Below, one piece after another: positions 34,211-45,281 of a stretch of 64,000 nt of DNA. Each line of letters begins with the position of its first letter. Within the stretch, counting starts at the first letter, position 1. A program made the translations under genes and the position numbers. The stretch covers positions 4,030,001-4,094,000 of the forward strand of contig NC_089399.1 in the NCBI RefSeq assembly GCF_003171515.1. The letters are read 5' to 3'. This DNA comes from Pyrenophora tritici-repentis (lineage: Eukaryota > Ascomycota > Dothideomycetes > Pleosporales > Pleosporaceae). The notes under the pieces are model-generated. The model was not told the DNA's origin and ran no database searches. It saw nothing but the letters and a program-made list of their open reading frames with translations.

Positions 34211-36255
34211 GAGGGAAGTAACACGAAGGGCGAGGTTTCTCTGCGGATGGGTTTTGGAACCCCAAAGACGACAGGTAACGTATCCAGTGTAGGATATGAA
34301 AAGAGGTCAGCCACGGAGAGGTTGACGCCGGCTGTGCGAGCTTCGCCAACAAGCTTGATGGCCACGATGGAGTCGCCACCTAGCTGGAAGAAGCTGTCGT
34401 CGAGGCCGATGCTTGCGGGCTCGATGCTGAGCGCACGAGCCCACAGCTGTTGCATCGTGCGCTGTGCCTCCGTCGACGGCTGGCGCTTCTGGCCTTGGGC
34501 TAGCGTTTGCATTTCGGCCAGCTGCTGGGCTGAGAACGAGCCGCCTACTTCGCGCAGGCGCTTGCGATCCGTCTTGCCAGAGGCAGTCAGGGGGATCTCT
34601 TGCACCGCAAAGTAGATTGATGGTATCATGTATCCAGGCAGCTGCTGGGCCAACTTTGCACTTGTCTCGGCCGGGAGTACAACGTGTGACACTGCTGCTG
34701 CTGCTGCATTGTTATCACTTGCAGCGTCCACGAGTGCACTGCGGCCCTCGTCGTCTAGCTGTAGGAAGGCGGCCAGCGTGGTCTTGCTGTCTCCCGCCAA
34801 CGTCACCACCTCGACGACCGTCTGCTGGATCGTGGGCATGCATTCACGCAAATGATGCTCGATCTCGCCCAGCTCAACGCGCTGGCCTCGAATCTTAACC
34901 TGGCCATCCTTGCGGCCTATGTAGACTAGTTCGCCGTCAGGCTCGTACCGGACTAAGTCTCCAGTCTTATACAATCGGCCTTGTCGTCCAGGCCAGTTGG
35001 TCGTTCCACGAAGCAGCCAGGCCGGGTTATCAATAAATACGGCCCTTGTCTTCTCAACGTCATTTAGGTATTCGCGAGCTAAAATAGGTCCTTCAATCAG
35101 AAGTTCACCAGCTACCCCAATTGGCACTAGTTCGTCATGGTTATTGGGATCTACTACCCAACTGATCGAACCGACTGCTGTTCCAATGGTCCGTGGGGTC
35201 GAATGATAAGGTATAATGTTGTGCATGTTCGACAGAATGCAGCATTCAGTTGGTCCATAGCCATTCATGAGACGTACGTTTCCAGTCCAGCGTGCAATAT
35301 CCTTTTCTTCTACAGCCTCTCCTCCTAGTACCATAAGCTTGAGTGAGGGTACACAAGTAGGCTCCAGCAGATTGGCTACAGTCGGTGTAAGGAGGGCCAT
35401 GTTGACATTCAGTCGTGTAATAGCATCAGCCAGGTTGTTGGTGCGGTCATAGTCAGATGGAATGCATACGCATCCCCCGTACATTAGTGTTGTGAAGATC
35501 TCCATCAAACTGAAGTCGAAAGTGTGCGCTGAGAATTGAAGAGCCCGAGTTCCTCTTCCTAGGTTCATCATCTTCCCATGAGCGAGGCAGCTGGTAGATG
35601 CTGCAGAGTGCTCAACGACCACGCCTTTCGGCTCTCCAGTGCTGCCTGATGTGAACATTACGTAGGCGGTTGCAGTGGTTTTTCCAGGCGGAACCACCTG
35701 CCCTTTACCAGACTCCAGGCTGCTCATGAGGGTTTGGTCGACTACTACAACCCTCCTTCCACAGCCCTGAGCCATATCCGAGTGTAGACAGGACGTCAGA
35801 ACGACGCTTGTCTCGATCCGCTCAAATATGTGTTCGATTCGGCGTTTAGGTTGAGCAGGGTCGATAGGCACAAAGGCTCCGCCAGCCTTGAGCACCGCCA
35901 GCATGGCGACAATCGTCCACATGGACTTCTCGAAGCAGAGAGGCACTAGCACCTCAGGTCCTACTCCAAGCTCGACCAGATGGCTGGCAAGTCGCTGTGA
36001 CATCTCTGCCAATGCGTTATACGTTAGCTCGCCATCCCAGGCGGAGATGGCGATTTGATTCAGCAATTCTTGACACTTAGCTTGTATGATCCACTCAATT
36101 CGTTCCTCCTTCACTGGGTGTCGGTGCCCGTTCCAACCGAATATCTTATGTTCATCAGTTAAAGTGAGCCTCTTCCGCATCGTTGCTACGTTCAATTCTT
36201 GTTTGTTAGAATAAAGTCGATTTTTTTCGTAATTTTGTGGTGTTTGAAACAACAA
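34211..36255 (-). pseudogene. NRPS fragment: one adenylation-thiolation module
   Basis: On the minus strand the open frame reads a complete A domain followed by a T domain, then stops at the hAT1 border. Motifs: LKAGGAFVPID (A2), YVMFTSGSTGEPKGV (A3), FDFSLMEIF (A4), NGYGPTE (A5), GELLIEGPILAREYL (A6), YKTGDLVR (A7), GRKDGQVKIRGQRVELGEIE (A8), LPGYMIP (A9), TASGKTDRKRL (A10) and FQLGGDSIVAIKL (T, carrier Ser). Read by eye against GrsA, the ten specificity positions are roughly D-F-M-L-V-G-G-I-L-K; substrate not assigned. The module opens with HKIFGWNGH..EERIEW, typical of an internal module, but no condensation domain precedes it (stop codon near 36258). The 3' side is cut at SPFVLLPS, where the next condensation-type domain would begin. 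It is a relic, not a working synthetase. Confidence 0.85.
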
Positions 36256-36958
36256 TCAGGGTCGCTTCGCAATCTTTGAAATGATTACGCCGTCACTTTG
36301 TAAGCTCGATATCTAATCCATTGCCTTTTCGTCTTGTAAGTTATCACGACTGCCTACGCCTCCTGTCAATCTCGGATTTCGGACCCATTGAATTTATTCC
36401 GCAATCTATTAAGCGTGAAAGGACCGATGCCGTACCGATGAAAGGCCAGCATGGTATTCACAAGGTCGACTGTGCGGTAACAACAAGGGTGTTACATGAA
36501 CGGATGAGCATGTGGGTCCAAGACGCTGGGTGTATGGAATGTTGCCGAATCTGTTGACTTACCGAGGCGCTCGGCGTGACTGTCTATCCGGCATGACCGG
36601 TGACCATCCATCCGAACACCAAAACCCCGACATGTAATGTACTGTAGTTGGCAAGCGAGCGGGCCATCTCGCCAACTCCCTGCGCCTCGAAAGGCTGAGC
36701 AGACTCTGGCCGGCATGGACGATCCCTCCAAGGCTGCCCTGAATGCTAGCAGAAATTTAACCTTCGTGATGTGGTTGATGTGGTTGATGTGGTGCCGGGC
36801 CAGCGCCTTGATCTCGCGGCTGTATGCGCGCTTCAACGGCGAGAAGCAGCCAACGTGAAGCGGATGCAGCAGATGTGATGAGCGAGGCGCCATGCAGGGT
36901 GTGTAGATATTATTCTCCTTGTAGAGATGTTGAATTCCAAGGCAGTAATGTCTCTCAT
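36256..36958. other. no supported gene
   Basis: This is the upstream side of the NRPS relic. Short frames without motifs only. Three 9-bp TGTGGTTGA-like units lie near 36770-36795. Confidence 0.5.
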
Positions 36959-37724
36959 TGTCGGATCGTGAGTATCGGTAGAGACGTCGGCTGCTTGACA
37001 CTTCGGCCCGACTTCGGCCCACCTTGCGCAGAGCTTAGGTATACCTTCGTAGCAGCTATGTGTGTGTGTGTGTATGTATGTAATCCATTAACGTCCTTTA
37101 TCAGTCAGAGACTATGTAGGACGGTGGCAGATGCCATTCTAGCTATTTTTATCTCTCCTTTGACGTTCGTTGGTTGTGTTTTTGACTATTGTGGTTTAGG
37201 CATGTCCTAGCTATTACAGGGGAGGAGAGAAAGTAAAACCCTATTATAGCTGCCTGTTTTTCCTTCTCTTCAACCTATCTCTTTTTGCAACGCTTTCCTC
37301 GTGTTCCTAAGTCTGAAAAAAACCTCGAGGGGGAAAAAGCCATGGGATCTTGAACGAGGCGTAGGGTTGTAACAAGCTTAGCGTAGTGTTGTAGTCGTAG
37401 CAGTACGTGGCTCGGGTGTACTGCGGCTATAAACTGTCGCTAAGTTTTTTGCAGGGGTAGGTGAAAATTTGCGAGTTGGAGTAAGCCGTTCGATATTTTT
37501 TTGGTAAAGCCACAAGTGGCGGTGAGAGGAGAAGGATTCGAACCTTCGACCTCTACTACACTGCAAATTTGGAGTGCGGTAGAGGAATACCAGACGCTTT
37601 ACCACTGCGCCATCCCCCCTTCGTAGCAGCTATGTTCGTAGACAATAAATCAGAACCACCGAACAGAATGCATTCCTAGTTATCGTTATTTTCCTTTACG
37701 CACTTAGTGCAAAGCCAACCAACA
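36959..37724 (+). mobile_element. solo LTR (copia-2 family) split by a SINE
   Basis: Starts TGTCGGATCGTGAG and ends AAAGCCAACCAACA. Without the SINE and one of its target copies it is 192 bp and matches the reverse complement of the solo LTR at 39013-39201 over its whole length. The flanks (CTCAT and ATAGG) do not form a 5-bp duplication, so its borders have been altered since insertion. Confidence 0.75.
37061..37617 (-). mobile_element. tRNA-derived SINE
   Basis: Read on the minus strand, the element begins at 37617 with a tRNA-like head: GGGGATGGCGCAGTGGTAAA carries an A box (TGGCGCAGTGG) and about 60 bases on there is a B box (GGTTCGAATCC) inside a perfect 5-bp T-arm stem (GAAGG/CCTTC). 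About 450 bp of unrelated body follows, then a 3' tail of TACATACATACACACACACA. The whole is flanked by a 17-bp direct repeat CCTTCGTAGCAGCTATG (37044-37060 and 37618-37634). Head, body, simple-repeat tail and long target duplication are the SINE layout; movement would rely on a LINE. The acceptor stem pairs poorly and the anticodon arm is irregular, so this is not a normal tRNA gene. Confidence 0.8.
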
Positions 37725-38210
37725 ATAGGTCTATATATCTAGACGTCATCTATAACCGAATGTTACGATTACAAGGAGGAGAACAAGCAACAACGGCAGG
37801 GCAACGTTGAAGGCGGGGCACAGCGGGTAAGCTCGTGCCGCGCAGTCACGTGACCTGCCCTCCAGGCTTGGCAACACCTCTCAGTGTATCCATGGAGGGC
37901 GTTGACCTCCATGGAAGGCATGGAGGGCAGACCTCAACATGGAGGGCACACTCACTATATAATAGTAGGCAATGAGCCCTTACGGTTCATTGTGTTCAAC
38001 TTCGAAATCTAAGGATTAGTACTTGATTCTCAACTCCCCGTATATTACATCGATCTACCAATCGTGCTATACACCCTCGTGTCCATCGCATCACTCTATC
38101 CCCGAGAACCAACCCAAGATCATCTTCGGACGACCTTCACATCGTTGCAACGAACAAAGTTTATAGTATTTGATTAGTAGTGAGCAAGAGCTGGATGGAG
38201 AGATCTCCAT
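37725..38210. other. LTR-like remnant, no gene
   Basis: Holds repeated TGGAGGGC motifs (37890-37950), a TATATAA and the 71-bp segment shared with 48113-48181. It looks like the promoter/leader part of an LTR whose ends I cannot place. Confidence 0.4.
37955..38025 (+). repeat. 71-bp dispersed repeat, copy 1
   Basis: TATATAATAGTAGGCAATG through GGATTAGTACTTG is shared with 48113-48181 with few differences, then the sequences diverge. A TATA-like start followed by a conserved leader suggests an LTR promoter fragment. Confidence 0.7.
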
Positions 38211-38413
38211 ATGTACGGTTGCGAGCTAAGCGGGAAGCTTGGTCTAACTAGTGGTCCAAGCTTCCGGCCCGGAAAAACTCGCCGGGCTGGCTGTACGCGC
38301 ATGTCCCGACACATGGCCAAGGAGCGAACCAAAGCTGATTCAGGAGCCAAGTACAGCTTGTATTTCAAGCTTTTACATGAAAAGATGGAGGAGTACAACG
38401 TACAACCAACACA
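38211..38413 (+). pseudogene. pogo/Fot1-like transposase scrap
   Basis: The last 35 codons before an (ATT)n run encode KADSGAKYSLYFKLLHEKM then EEYNVQPTHIF. This resembles the segment just before the first catalytic Asp (the NMDEKGF block) of fungal pogo/Fot1-type Tc1-mariner transposases. The catalytic block itself is absent: the frame runs into TTATTATTA at 38418-38440. The upstream codons (38211-38310) are not recognisable. Confidence 0.4.
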
Positions 38414-39012
38414 TATATTTATTATTATTATTATTATTTATTGAGAAGCTGGCACTATTAGTAGTAGTATGACTACCTAATAGAGCGCTCTCTAAGGCAC
38501 AACGGTAGTGGTGGTACGACTCGTATTGTTGACTTCGGAGCTATTCACACGTTCATAGATCCGTGTTGCGTGCAGCTGCGTCCAAGCTCCCCGCTAGGAC
38601 CCACCTGCACGTGTCACCAATCATGTGACTACTCCTCCGCTTGATACCACCAAGTCACTTACGGACTGTATTCTCAACAGATCGTACGTTTGATTTGTTT
38701 GTATATTTCTATAGGCAGCGTTTGGTTTGCAGACATGTCAACAACCCGTCAGTTTCCCGTTAACGGATTGTTCGGCCTGACACGTGATCAGTCCGTTCAA
38801 TTCAAGCCAGACCTCCCAAATTTTGCAGGCCGTTCAAGCCGAGGGTGAAGGCCTGATTATATTGAAGTTTTAGGGTGCCTAATAGGGCTTAACATTTGCT
38901 GAAGAATCTTCCAAAGCTAAAAAATTTTCGTGTTGTAATACCTGATTTATAAGCGTCTTTTTGTAGGAACGCTGACTACCGTAGTAAGCGCGTCTGTAGA
39001 TACGAGCAACCC

Positions 39013-39201
39013 TGTTGGTTGGCTTTGCACTAAGTGCGTAAAGGGAAATAACGATAACTAGTAATGCATTCTGTTTTGTGATTCTGATCCTTTTACGAAC
39101 ACAGCTGCTACGAAGGTATACCTAAGCTCTGCGCAAGGTGGGCCGAAGTCGGGCCGAAGTGTCCAGCAGCCGACGTCTCTACCGATACTCACGATCCGAC
39201 A
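39013..39201 (-). mobile_element. solo LTR with 5-bp target duplication
   Basis: 189 bp, on the minus strand TGTCGGATCG..CCAACCAACA, flanked by AACCC (39008-39012 and 39202-39206). It matches the LTR at 36959-37724 and, in its last 80 bp, the copia-2 3' LTR. It sits in the 5' region of hAT2, 40 bp before the transposase start. Confidence 0.9.
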
Positions 39202-39240
39202 AACCCATAATTTTCCCTCTATTTGTCCCCTAACGCCGCC

Positions 39241-41835
39241 ATGACGCACCCTAAGCGTACGACTAAACTTACTGAAAAGGTCAGGCAAGCCCAGCTTGAC
39301 TTTGCAACGCCAGAAATTCGTCTAACAAAGCGCGCGCGGGTAGCTGCACCAACAACGCCAGCGCGTCAAACACCACCTGCATTATCAACGCCTGCGCTAA
39401 CGCGTCTGTCCTCCCCACGCGCGCTGCTTGCTGCTAGCCAGCAAGGGAGTCAATCGCTATCTAAGGATGACGCGTTCGAGCTTGAGCTGCGTGAATCGCA
39501 GCTAGAGGAGGCTATTGTTGCACCTACCGCCGCCTCGCGCGCTCCTATAGTTGCTTCAGCTAATGAAAACAGCACAGTAGGGCAGGCGCTGGCGGCAGGA
39601 TTTGACACGCGATTTGCTGACAACTTCGATGATATCATCTAGCTAAGGTTGCCTGGTTACAGGGCACCGCTTGTGCCGCAGAAGCATAAGAAAAGCTGGA
39701 TCTATGCGTACGGTTATCGCATCAACTCTACTGCCCCTCAGCTCAGCAGCAAGGTCTATTTTGTGTGCAAAATCTGCCATCTTCGGTATCACAAAGCCTG
39801 CAGCGGCATCTACGACACTACTACCTCGCCGTCGACGGCAGCGCGTCACCTTAACACCACCCACCAGATCTACAACCCTGAAAAACCTGCGGCTCTAGCA
39901 GTAAGTACAACGGAACATACCCTACGCTCATACTACAAGGCAGGCGGCAAGGTGCCTTAGGATGTACACAACGCCCTCACTGACTTTAACGTACAGCTGT
40001 TTCGCTTTAAGGCAGTCACTTAGCTTGTCGAAGGCAACCACTCACTATCTGAGTTTGAGCGCCCAGAGTTTCGAGCTATGTTGGAGGCAGCCAACCTAGA
40101 GGCAGTAACTGCGCTATAGACAAGCCACAACAGTGTCTCGAGGTACGTTATGCGTCTCTATAACTACCTGCAACCCCGTGTTGCTGTTGAGCTGTCTAAC
40201 GCGCTGAGTAAGATACACATAAGCTTTAACGGGTGGACAATGCAAGGAGGCAAGCGAGGCTTCTTAGGCGTTGTTGCGCACTTTGTGAGCTCATCAGGCG
40301 GGCTTACAGATCTGCCTATTGCGCTTCCTCAGCTTACAGGTGCCCATACAGGCGTAAGGATAGCTAAGGTTGTTAACTAAACGTTGCGGCAGTTTAGTGT
40401 TAATAGCGCTAAGTTAGGTTACTTTGTACTTGACAACGCGGCTAACAACGACACCGCTATTGCTGTGGTTGCAGAGATTTACGACTTCTTGCTAGTCCAC
40501 CGCCGCCTCCGCTGCGGTCCCCATACACTCAACCTTATTAGGCAGACGCTCCTTTGGGGTAACAATCAGCAGGCGTATGACAATGCGCCTGAGGAGCTCA
40601 GCGACGAGGTGAGGTTTATAAGAGAGTGGCGTAAAGATGGCCCCCTCGGCGTGCTGCTTGACGTTATCAACTACATCAAAACACCACAGCAGCATGAGCT
40701 TTTTATCAATTTCCAATACCGCGCAAACGCTAACTTGTCCGCCAAAGATCGTAAGATTCTTAAGGTCGTTAAGCCTGTTGTTACGCGCTAGAACTTATAC
40801 TTTAGCTGCTTTAAGCGCGCAGTTACGCTGCAGTCTACAGTTAACGCTTACTGTTAACTCTATGTTACCAACACCGCCAACGCGGACGCCTACGCCGCTG
40901 CGAGCGGCAACAAAGAGCCTGACGCGCAGCGTTGGATGCGCTCAGGTGGTCTTACTGCGGCTAATTGGCAGACTGTCAACGAGTATCTCGCGATGCTACG
41001 ACCGCTAAAGTTGGCAACAAAGCGCCTTAAAGGTCGCGGTACCTACAAGCAATTTGGCTCACTTGCTGAGGTGATCCCTGTCTTCGAGACCATCTTATCT
41101 AGCTATAAGGAGCGCGTAGAGTCCTACAGCGGCGTCAATTACGACGAACCTAGCGCGCCAGAGGACCACATTGCCATCAACCTCCGCGCTGCTTGGGCGA
41201 AGGCGAACGAGTACTACATTAAGCTTGATGACTCCCCCGCCTACTATGCTGCTACCTCTCTCCATCCAGCGTACAAACACTACTGCGACAACGCGTGGAG
41301 GGATAAACCAGAGTGGTTGGCAGCGGCGCAGTCGGCGTTCCAGGCGCTTTAGGGCACGTACAAGGACAACCCAGCGCCGCCGCCAGCGCCAGCAGCACCT
41401 CGGGCGCGTGTAAACAACGACCTCAACGACGCTATCGCGTCCATGATGGAGCCTCATCAAGGCGTTAGAGTTTCCAACGATTTAGATGAGTACACGCGCT
41501 GGAAACTTGAGCCCTGGGTCCCCTCTGTCGACAATCCAATCACTTATTAGCTCTCACGCCGCCGCGACTACCCCAACCTTACGCGCCTCGCGCTCGACGT
41601 CCTCTCTATACCCGCCTCTAGCTGTGACTGTGAGCGTATGTTTAGTGAGCTTGGCGATCTTTTGCGGCCAAAAAGGAGGAAGATCTCGTCACAATTGCTG
41701 GTAGCAATACAGTCAGTACGCGCTTGGTTGCGGGCCGGCTTTGGTGTTGAAGGAGAGACTGCAGAGTCTCTACTTAGCGACGAGGCAATTGATGGCATGT
41801 ATAACTTGGGGGATTGGCACGATAGCGAAGCCTGA
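39241..41835 (+). pseudogene. hAT2 transposase with many TAG/TAA stops
   Basis: A single frame runs from the ATG at 39241 to 41835 with no frameshift but about ten internal stops, all TAG or TAA. The order of domains matches hAT1: zinc finger (VCKICHLRYHKACSG..ARHLNTTHQ), FNGWTMQGGKRGFLGVVAHF, GYFVLDNAANNDTAI, and the C-terminal dimerisation domain (SIPASSCDCERMFSELGDLL). At several stops the hAT1 protein has Trp or Gln, e.g. VVTR-stop-N against TRWN, and ITY-stop-LSRRR where Trp is expected. Such CAG/CAA to TAG/TAA and TGG to TAG changes are CpA to TpA transitions on one strand or the other, the RIP signature. Confidence 0.85.
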
Positions 41836-42076
41836 TTTGTATGTAAAAAAGTTATCAGTTTGAATAAGTTACCTAATCAGTTCAGTTCGAGCCTTGCTAG
41901 AAGACAATTCAATCAGTTTGTTAAGATTTTTCGGCCTGCTTCTTGCAGTTCAATTCAAGCCAAGGGTTGCAAACTGACTGAACGGATTGTTGACATGTCT
42001 GTTGGTTTGTTTAATTTGCTTATAGTCAAGCAAATCAAACAAACTATTCAAACGCGTTTGCTTAATGACAAGTCTG

Positions 42077-42294
42077 TGGCTAATCGAGGTTGCTCCAGCC
42101 ATAACAGCGCTGGGCAAGGGTTTCGTAGGTTCGATAAGCTTCGGTAGCTCATTCTTCGGCTTTGAGATGTCGCAGTACTTCCAGATACCATCTACGACGG
42201 CCTTCTCACGTCGTAGCTGGAACCATGACTCCCAATCTGCTGGTTTGTCCAGTATAACAGTCACCCGAGCGACTCCCGCTTCGCTGAGCGACAT
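42077..42294 (-). pseudogene. copia gag N-terminal scrap
   Basis: From an ATG at 42294 about 72 codons read MSLSEAGVARVTVILDKP then ADWESWFQLRREKAVVDGIWKY, the start pattern of fungal Ty1/copia gag proteins. The frame is cut at 42077 by the right end of hAT2. The rest of the element is not in the neighbourhood. Confidence 0.55.
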
Positions 42295-42407
42295 CGTGAT
42301 CTTTCGATTTGTATAATTGGGCCGGGCTCTCAATGATACAGGAGCAACGGCAAGGTGTTGAGTGAACGCAGTCGTTATCAATTGCGAGTGCAGTCCGGGC
42401 TCATAAC

Positions 42408-42633
42408 TGTGGGCGAACAACAGAAAGGAGAGAACTGGTTGATTATTCTACTGAGTAGAGATGTGTGCTTATATACATAAGATATACATGAGTACATGAC
42501 GTAGATAGTAGAGTGGTGAAGGTTGTAGAAGATACTAGAAGATCTGATAAGAGTATCGGGCTGACACACGGACACCCAACTGTGTTGGCTGACATAACGA
42601 CCATTCACTCGTGACGGAATAACAGCTGTAACA
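42408..42633 (-). mobile_element. candidate 5' LTR of the truncated copia
   Basis: On the minus strand TGTTACAGCTG (from 42633) to CGCCCACA (42408), 226 bp, containing TATATAAGC. It ends 114 bp before the gag ATG, the right place for a 5' LTR plus leader. There is no second LTR to compare with, so the borders are tentative. Confidence 0.35.
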
Positions 42634-42818
42634 GAACAACGTCCTCTCCTTTGCTATCTAGAAGGTGCCAACGCGATTGCATACGAGTAAATTTAGGTGG
42701 ATGACCGTAAACAGCGCTAGTCCCAGATAGGCATCGTTCCATTACAAAGGTAAGTTGCGACTAAAATACAGGAGCAGAGCAGGAGAGACCCCAAACCGTG
42801 ACAGATGGATCTAATTTG

Positions 42819-44992
42819 TCAATATGCCGTCTTCCCCGTCTTGACCGTCTTCAGTACACCCTCATCAGCTAGCTTCTCAATCATATTGTACAGGACAAAA
42901 TCACAGCCCCTCTTCACTACCATGTTGATCGTGACCGGCACCATTTCTTCATGAAACGTGACATTGCTCTGGTATGGCACTTGTCCAATGGGAACCGTGA
43001 AATCCGCACACCCAAAAATGGGACAGATAGTCGCTCCCCTCACGGCAGCGCCCTCTGGCCGAACAGCCATATAGGATGCGTCCGGCGATTCGTTAAGCAA
43101 GCGCTCGCGGAAGGAAGGCAGCCCACCCGTACCGATATCATACAGCATGACCGACTCGGAGCATGACTCAGGTGTGCTATACTGGAACTCGCCCTCGTAC
43201 CACGCCACTGCCTGTCTCTTGATCTCAAGAGCTGCATCATAGTTCGCTTGGTTCGTCACGCTCTCATTAAAGCCTATCCATCCGAGTCGTCGTGCAGGCT
43301 CAATTGGTGGGAAACGGCCCTCGAACATGTCTTTCCAGGCTGTAATCAAGGGCTTGCCGACAACCAGCCATGAAGTCCATGCGTTAATTATGCTTGTTGC
43401 TATGATCATGATGGTAAAATTACTCCCAATCGGATCCGTGGCGTTTTGGACAGTAGCAGTAAAATTTATCTTCTTGACACGCATATCGAACACGCGTGCC
43501 ATTTCTTTAATAAAACTTTCCAGGATCGGTTCAGCGGCCGGGTTATTCAGCGGCAAGTAGTCGGTGGGATAGATGATTGTTTTTGGAAATGCATCCGTGT
43601 CCGGCACAACGAGGGGGGAGAGACCGGTAATGGATGTATCTTGGTACAAATGAGGAGCATACCATGCTTTGGCAAATTTAACCCATTTGTGAGGATCGCG
43701 ACTGAAGACACCTGCCGTGTCTGTTGCAGCGCCAAGAGGAATAACGCGTTCGAGGGACATAAGACCTTGGCTTGGACGTTGACTATTGTGTGCCTTTTAG
43801 TTTCGATAATAGGGCCAAATGAAAGCATAATATCGGGGCATAAAAAACATACCCATACACGCCAGCCACTGCAGCCGGTATTCGCATAGAAGAATCTGTA
43901 TCACTGCCCACAGCATAATCCAACCATTCATACGCCGCGACCGCGCATCCGCCTCCAGACGACGAAGCAGAGCAAGTCAACCATCCATCGCCTCTAGGGT
44001 TGAACGGGTACTGCTCATCTTGCCACTCCCACGGATTCGCCCCAGACGCAAATTGAGCTAGTTTCTGCTTTCCAACCACTACGCCCCCTAGATTAAGAAT
44101 CTGTTGCACAGAAGGTGCGGTGTCATTTGCAACGGGTGTAATGACCGACCATGCATGGCTGCCCGCGCTTGTTTGTAGCCCTTTAATGTCGTAGAGATCT
44201 TTGATGGCTACGCGGGACCCAGCAAGGGGACGAGGGTCGTCCCATGAGTAGATTCTAGAGGGAACACTGTGGAAAGCTTTTAGTAAAGGGTTCTGCATTT
44301 AATAACGACACGATTAAGCACTGGACAACTAACGGTATAAACGGATCTTGGAATTTGGGCGAGAACATGCTAACAGGGTGGTGTGTATTTTCGCCGTCAT
44401 TGGCGCTATATGCCCCGAACAGAAACGTCTTGTACGTATCGGGGTATAAGCGATAAACGGTGGCAAAGCTTACTAAGCTCCCGTCGACAGAGGCGAGGTA
44501 AGGTCCTGCTGGCAGGTTGACGGAAGATTCCAGCGCTACTTTGTTAATAGTCGCGTTTGCAGTCATTAAGCGATCCAGGAAGAGCCAGGTGCTGTTAAAG
44601 GAGGAAATGTATTCGATAGCAGAGGCGTCAAGGGACGATTGCACCTGCGACGAAATGTACAACCCGCTTAGGAAGTCATAGTTAAATACGTCATCGTCTT
44701 CGAGGTACGTGGAGATGATGGTTTGTAATGTATCTTTCGTGATGAGTGTCGCATTCGTCTTGATCAAGGCAATGGGGATCGAAGTTGATTGGTCAGACGT
44801 GATTGTAGTACAGCGCGCACTTGCTTTTGGGTGCTTTGTATCTGCTAGGTACGAAACATGCCCGAGATTGAAGATGGTATGGCCGACGGGATCGCTCAAA
44901 ACAAAGTTGTATGGGTTCCTTTGGATAGTAGGAGTAGCTGTTGCAAAACTCGCTGCAAGCAATGCGATTGGCAGAATAAAGCGGGTCGCCAT
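42819..44992 (-). CDS. secreted amidase-signature protein
   Basis: Exons 44992-44334, 44266-43853 and 43782-42819 (introns 67 and 70 bp) give 678 aa. Signal peptide 1-19 (ending ATA). Residues 20-220 form an N-terminal region without a family I can name. The amidase-signature domain starts near [18 protein letters not shown]: catalytic Lys in VAIKDLYD, cis-Ser in SASSSGGG, nucleophile Ser in [12 protein letters not shown], where the usual consensus is GSDTGGSxRxPA. GVYGQRPSQG and [15 protein letters not shown] follow as expected. The family hydrolyses amide bonds with a Ser-cisSer-Lys triad. Both introns were placed by restoring these motifs. The N-terminal extension plus signal peptide points to a secreted amidase of unknown substrate. 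It sits between transposon blocks yet has no stops. Confidence 0.8.
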
Positions 44993-45102
44993 AGTAGTAG
45001 TGAATATCGACCATATATTTAAACGCTTGCCACAGTTACTGCCTTTTATACCTATCCTCGCAGTAATAAAAGAATGTTCATCATATAAAGCTATAAGGGA
45101 TT

Positions 45103-45165
45103 GACCCAGCCGACCCAGCCGACCCAGCCGACCTAGCCGACCTAGCCGACCTAGCCGACCCAGCT
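45103..45165 (+). repeat. 9-bp minisatellite GACC(C/T)AGCC, 7 units
   Basis: Seven tandem units, three GACCCAGCC, three GACCTAGCC and one GACCCAGCT, about 110 bp upstream of the amidase start. Confidence 0.9.
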
Positions 45166-45281
45166 GATAGAAAAGCTAGATCTAGCAGAGCGCATTGAGG
45201 TTGTATGTATCGCTAATAGCGCTAATGTCACGGTAACGTTAATCACCCTGATTCCCTGACACCTGAACGGCCATAGACACT

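Larger units (their letters stand above)
38678..42076 (+). mobile_element. hAT2, decayed hAT transposon
   Basis: The right end is CAGACTTGTCATTAAGC (inverted, ending 42076). Both ends share subterminal inverted sequence (TTTGATTTG and CAGACATGTCAACAA), but the left terminus is degraded, so 38678 is approximate. The right flank TGGCTAAT has no match at the left, so the left border has probably been rearranged. It carries a stop-ridden transposase and a solo LTR inserted in its 5' part. Confidence 0.65.

Noticed and set aside
34211..36255. Functional stand-alone NRPS-like enzyme
   Set aside because: No start context upstream of the A domain (stop codon just before), no terminal reductase or thioesterase, and the 3' side is cut by hAT1.
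37530..37617. Functional tRNA gene on the minus strand
   Set aside because: A and B boxes and the T arm are good, but the acceptor stem is poor, the anticodon arm is irregular, and the segment is the head of a 557-bp insertion with target duplications. Called as a SINE.
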